Origin: Motiliproteus sp036960405 | Lineage (GTDB): Bacteria > Pseudomonadota > Gammaproteobacteria > Pseudomonadales > Balneatricaceae | Direction of reading: 5' to 3' | Assembly: GCA_036960405.1 (NCBI GenBank) | Contig: JBALWS010000194.1 | Span: 1 to 5,678 of the forward strand | DNA length: 5,678 bases | Shown here: piece after piece, positions 5,090 through 5,678 of the stretch | Layout of the letters: each line of letters begins with the position of its first letter | How positions within the stretch are numbered: position 1 is the first letter of the stretch | Translations under genes and position numbers: made by a program | Notes under the pieces: model-generated | Told to the model about the DNA's origin: nothing | The model's input: the letters and a program-made list of their open reading frames with translations, nothing else | The model's database searches: none

Positions 5090-5678
5090 CTAGTCAGCGC
5101 GGCTGTATTTTGTGTCCAAGTCGGCAACCAAGGCGCGCAGATTGACGTTTTCTTGCTGCAACTGTTGCAGCGCCTTACCTGACGGCTCCGCTTGCCGCTT
5201 TAGCTGCTGACGCAGTTGTTCACTGTCAGCCTCTAGGCGCCCAATAACACTGGCCAAGACTTTGGATTCACGCTTAAGCTCAGCCGCTTCAGACTCGGCA
5301 TTGAGAACGCGTTGTTCCAGCGCCAAGCGATCCTGCCCCGCTTCATGCAGTTGCTGATAAAGCTGCTGTTGCTGTTCGACCTGCTGCGATAACTTATCCA
5401 GCGTCTCTGAGAGCTTATTTTGCACCTGCTCAACTTCGCCTCGATGCGACGTTTTTAACGCTTTTAGCTGGCGTAGTTGCTGATCATGCTGCCCCTCAAA
5501 CTCTCGACGCGAGCGGTCTACCGCATTGTGCCACCAGCTAATCATCGCTTCTGAAAGCACATCCGGGAGCTCCGGGTAGTCGCGCCCCTGCTGCAGGCGT
5601 TTCCCCAGTGTTTGCCACCACTCACCAAGCGCCTTGTGTATTGTCGACACACTACCCTTGCCCAAACGCTCGCGGACA
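5090..5678 (-). CDS. KfrA_N-type DNA-binding coiled-coil protein, 5' partial
   Basis: The visible part runs off the right edge, so its N-terminus is missing. The first visible residues VRERLGKGSVSTIHKALGEWW match the KfrA_N domain, the DNA-binding N-terminal region of plasmid KfrA proteins (typically V-R-x-x-L-G-x-G-S-x-x-T-I then an L-x-x-W). A TTG at 5663-5665 falls inside this motif and is not the real start. After a short helical stretch (YPELPDVLSEAMISWWHNAVDRSR), the rest, to NLRALVADLDTKYSRAD, is a long Gln/Glu/Leu-rich coiled coil (QQVEQQQQLYQQLHEAG and similar). KfrA is a transcriptional autorepressor and filament-forming accessory of plasmid partition. Chromosomal relatives are common and mostly of unknown role. 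No plasmid partition or replication gene is visible here. The downstream 213-residue gene may be in its operon. Confidence 0.85.
   Translation of the reverse strand, partial: VRERLGKGSVSTIHKALGEWWQTLGKRLQQGRDYPELPDVLSEAMISWWHNAVDRSRREFEGQHDQQLRQLKALKTSHRGEVEQVQNKLSETLDKLSQQVEQQQQLYQQLHEAGQDRLALEQRVLNAESEAAELKRESKVLASVIGRLEADSEQLRQQLKRQAEPSGKALQQLQQENVNLRALVADLDTKYSRAD

Noticed and set aside
5663..5665. TTG as the start of the KfrA-like gene
   Set aside because: The frame continues upstream as VRER, which completes the conserved KfrA_N motif, so the real start lies outside the window.

Overview
The window looks like chromosomal DNA from a gammaproteobacterium, probably a marine or environmental lineage. 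The evidence is a GacA/UvrY-like LuxR-type response regulator ending in the typical RHG-(I/M/L)-VDA tail, a YciA-like acyl-CoA thioesterase, bacterial Shine-Dalgarno sequences, and a KfrA_N-type coiled-coil protein. Base composition is moderate. I cannot name the genus. No insertion sequence, tRNA, rRNA or CRISPR array is visible.

Layout, left to right. Positions 1-816 hold no convincing gene: there are broken reading frames, one minus-strand terminator-like hairpin, a short tandem duplication and an AT-rich palindrome. Positions 817-1578 (minus) encode a ProFAR isomerase (HisA reaction) whose sequence is of the eukaryotic HIS6/HISN3 type rather than the usual bacterial HisA. It stands alone, with no other his gene in view. 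Positions 1579-2143 are a long divergent intergenic region with a probable hisA promoter, a 60-bp inverted-repeat element and a strongly G-poor stretch. Positions 2144-2623 (plus) encode a hotdog-fold acyl-CoA thioesterase. Positions 2718-3350 (minus) encode the response regulator, convergent with the thioesterase gene. A 189-bp divergent gap with a spaced inverted hexamer separates the regulator from an unrecognised 255-residue soluble protein at 3540-4307 (plus). A strong hairpin lies between that gene and a convergent minus-strand pair. In transcription order the pair is the KfrA-like protein (5090 to the right edge, 5' end outside the window) and then an uncharacterised 213-residue protein with two small domains joined by an acidic Pro/Glu/Val/Ala-rich linker.

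The genes do not form one pathway. Most are single-gene units facing each other or away from each other, and only the last two could share a transcript. The most noteworthy item is the eukaryotic-type histidine enzyme. The KfrA-like gene and its uncharacterised neighbour are the best candidates for a poorly described functional pair. I see no clear evidence of a complete novel system such as a defence island, retroelement or secretion cluster.
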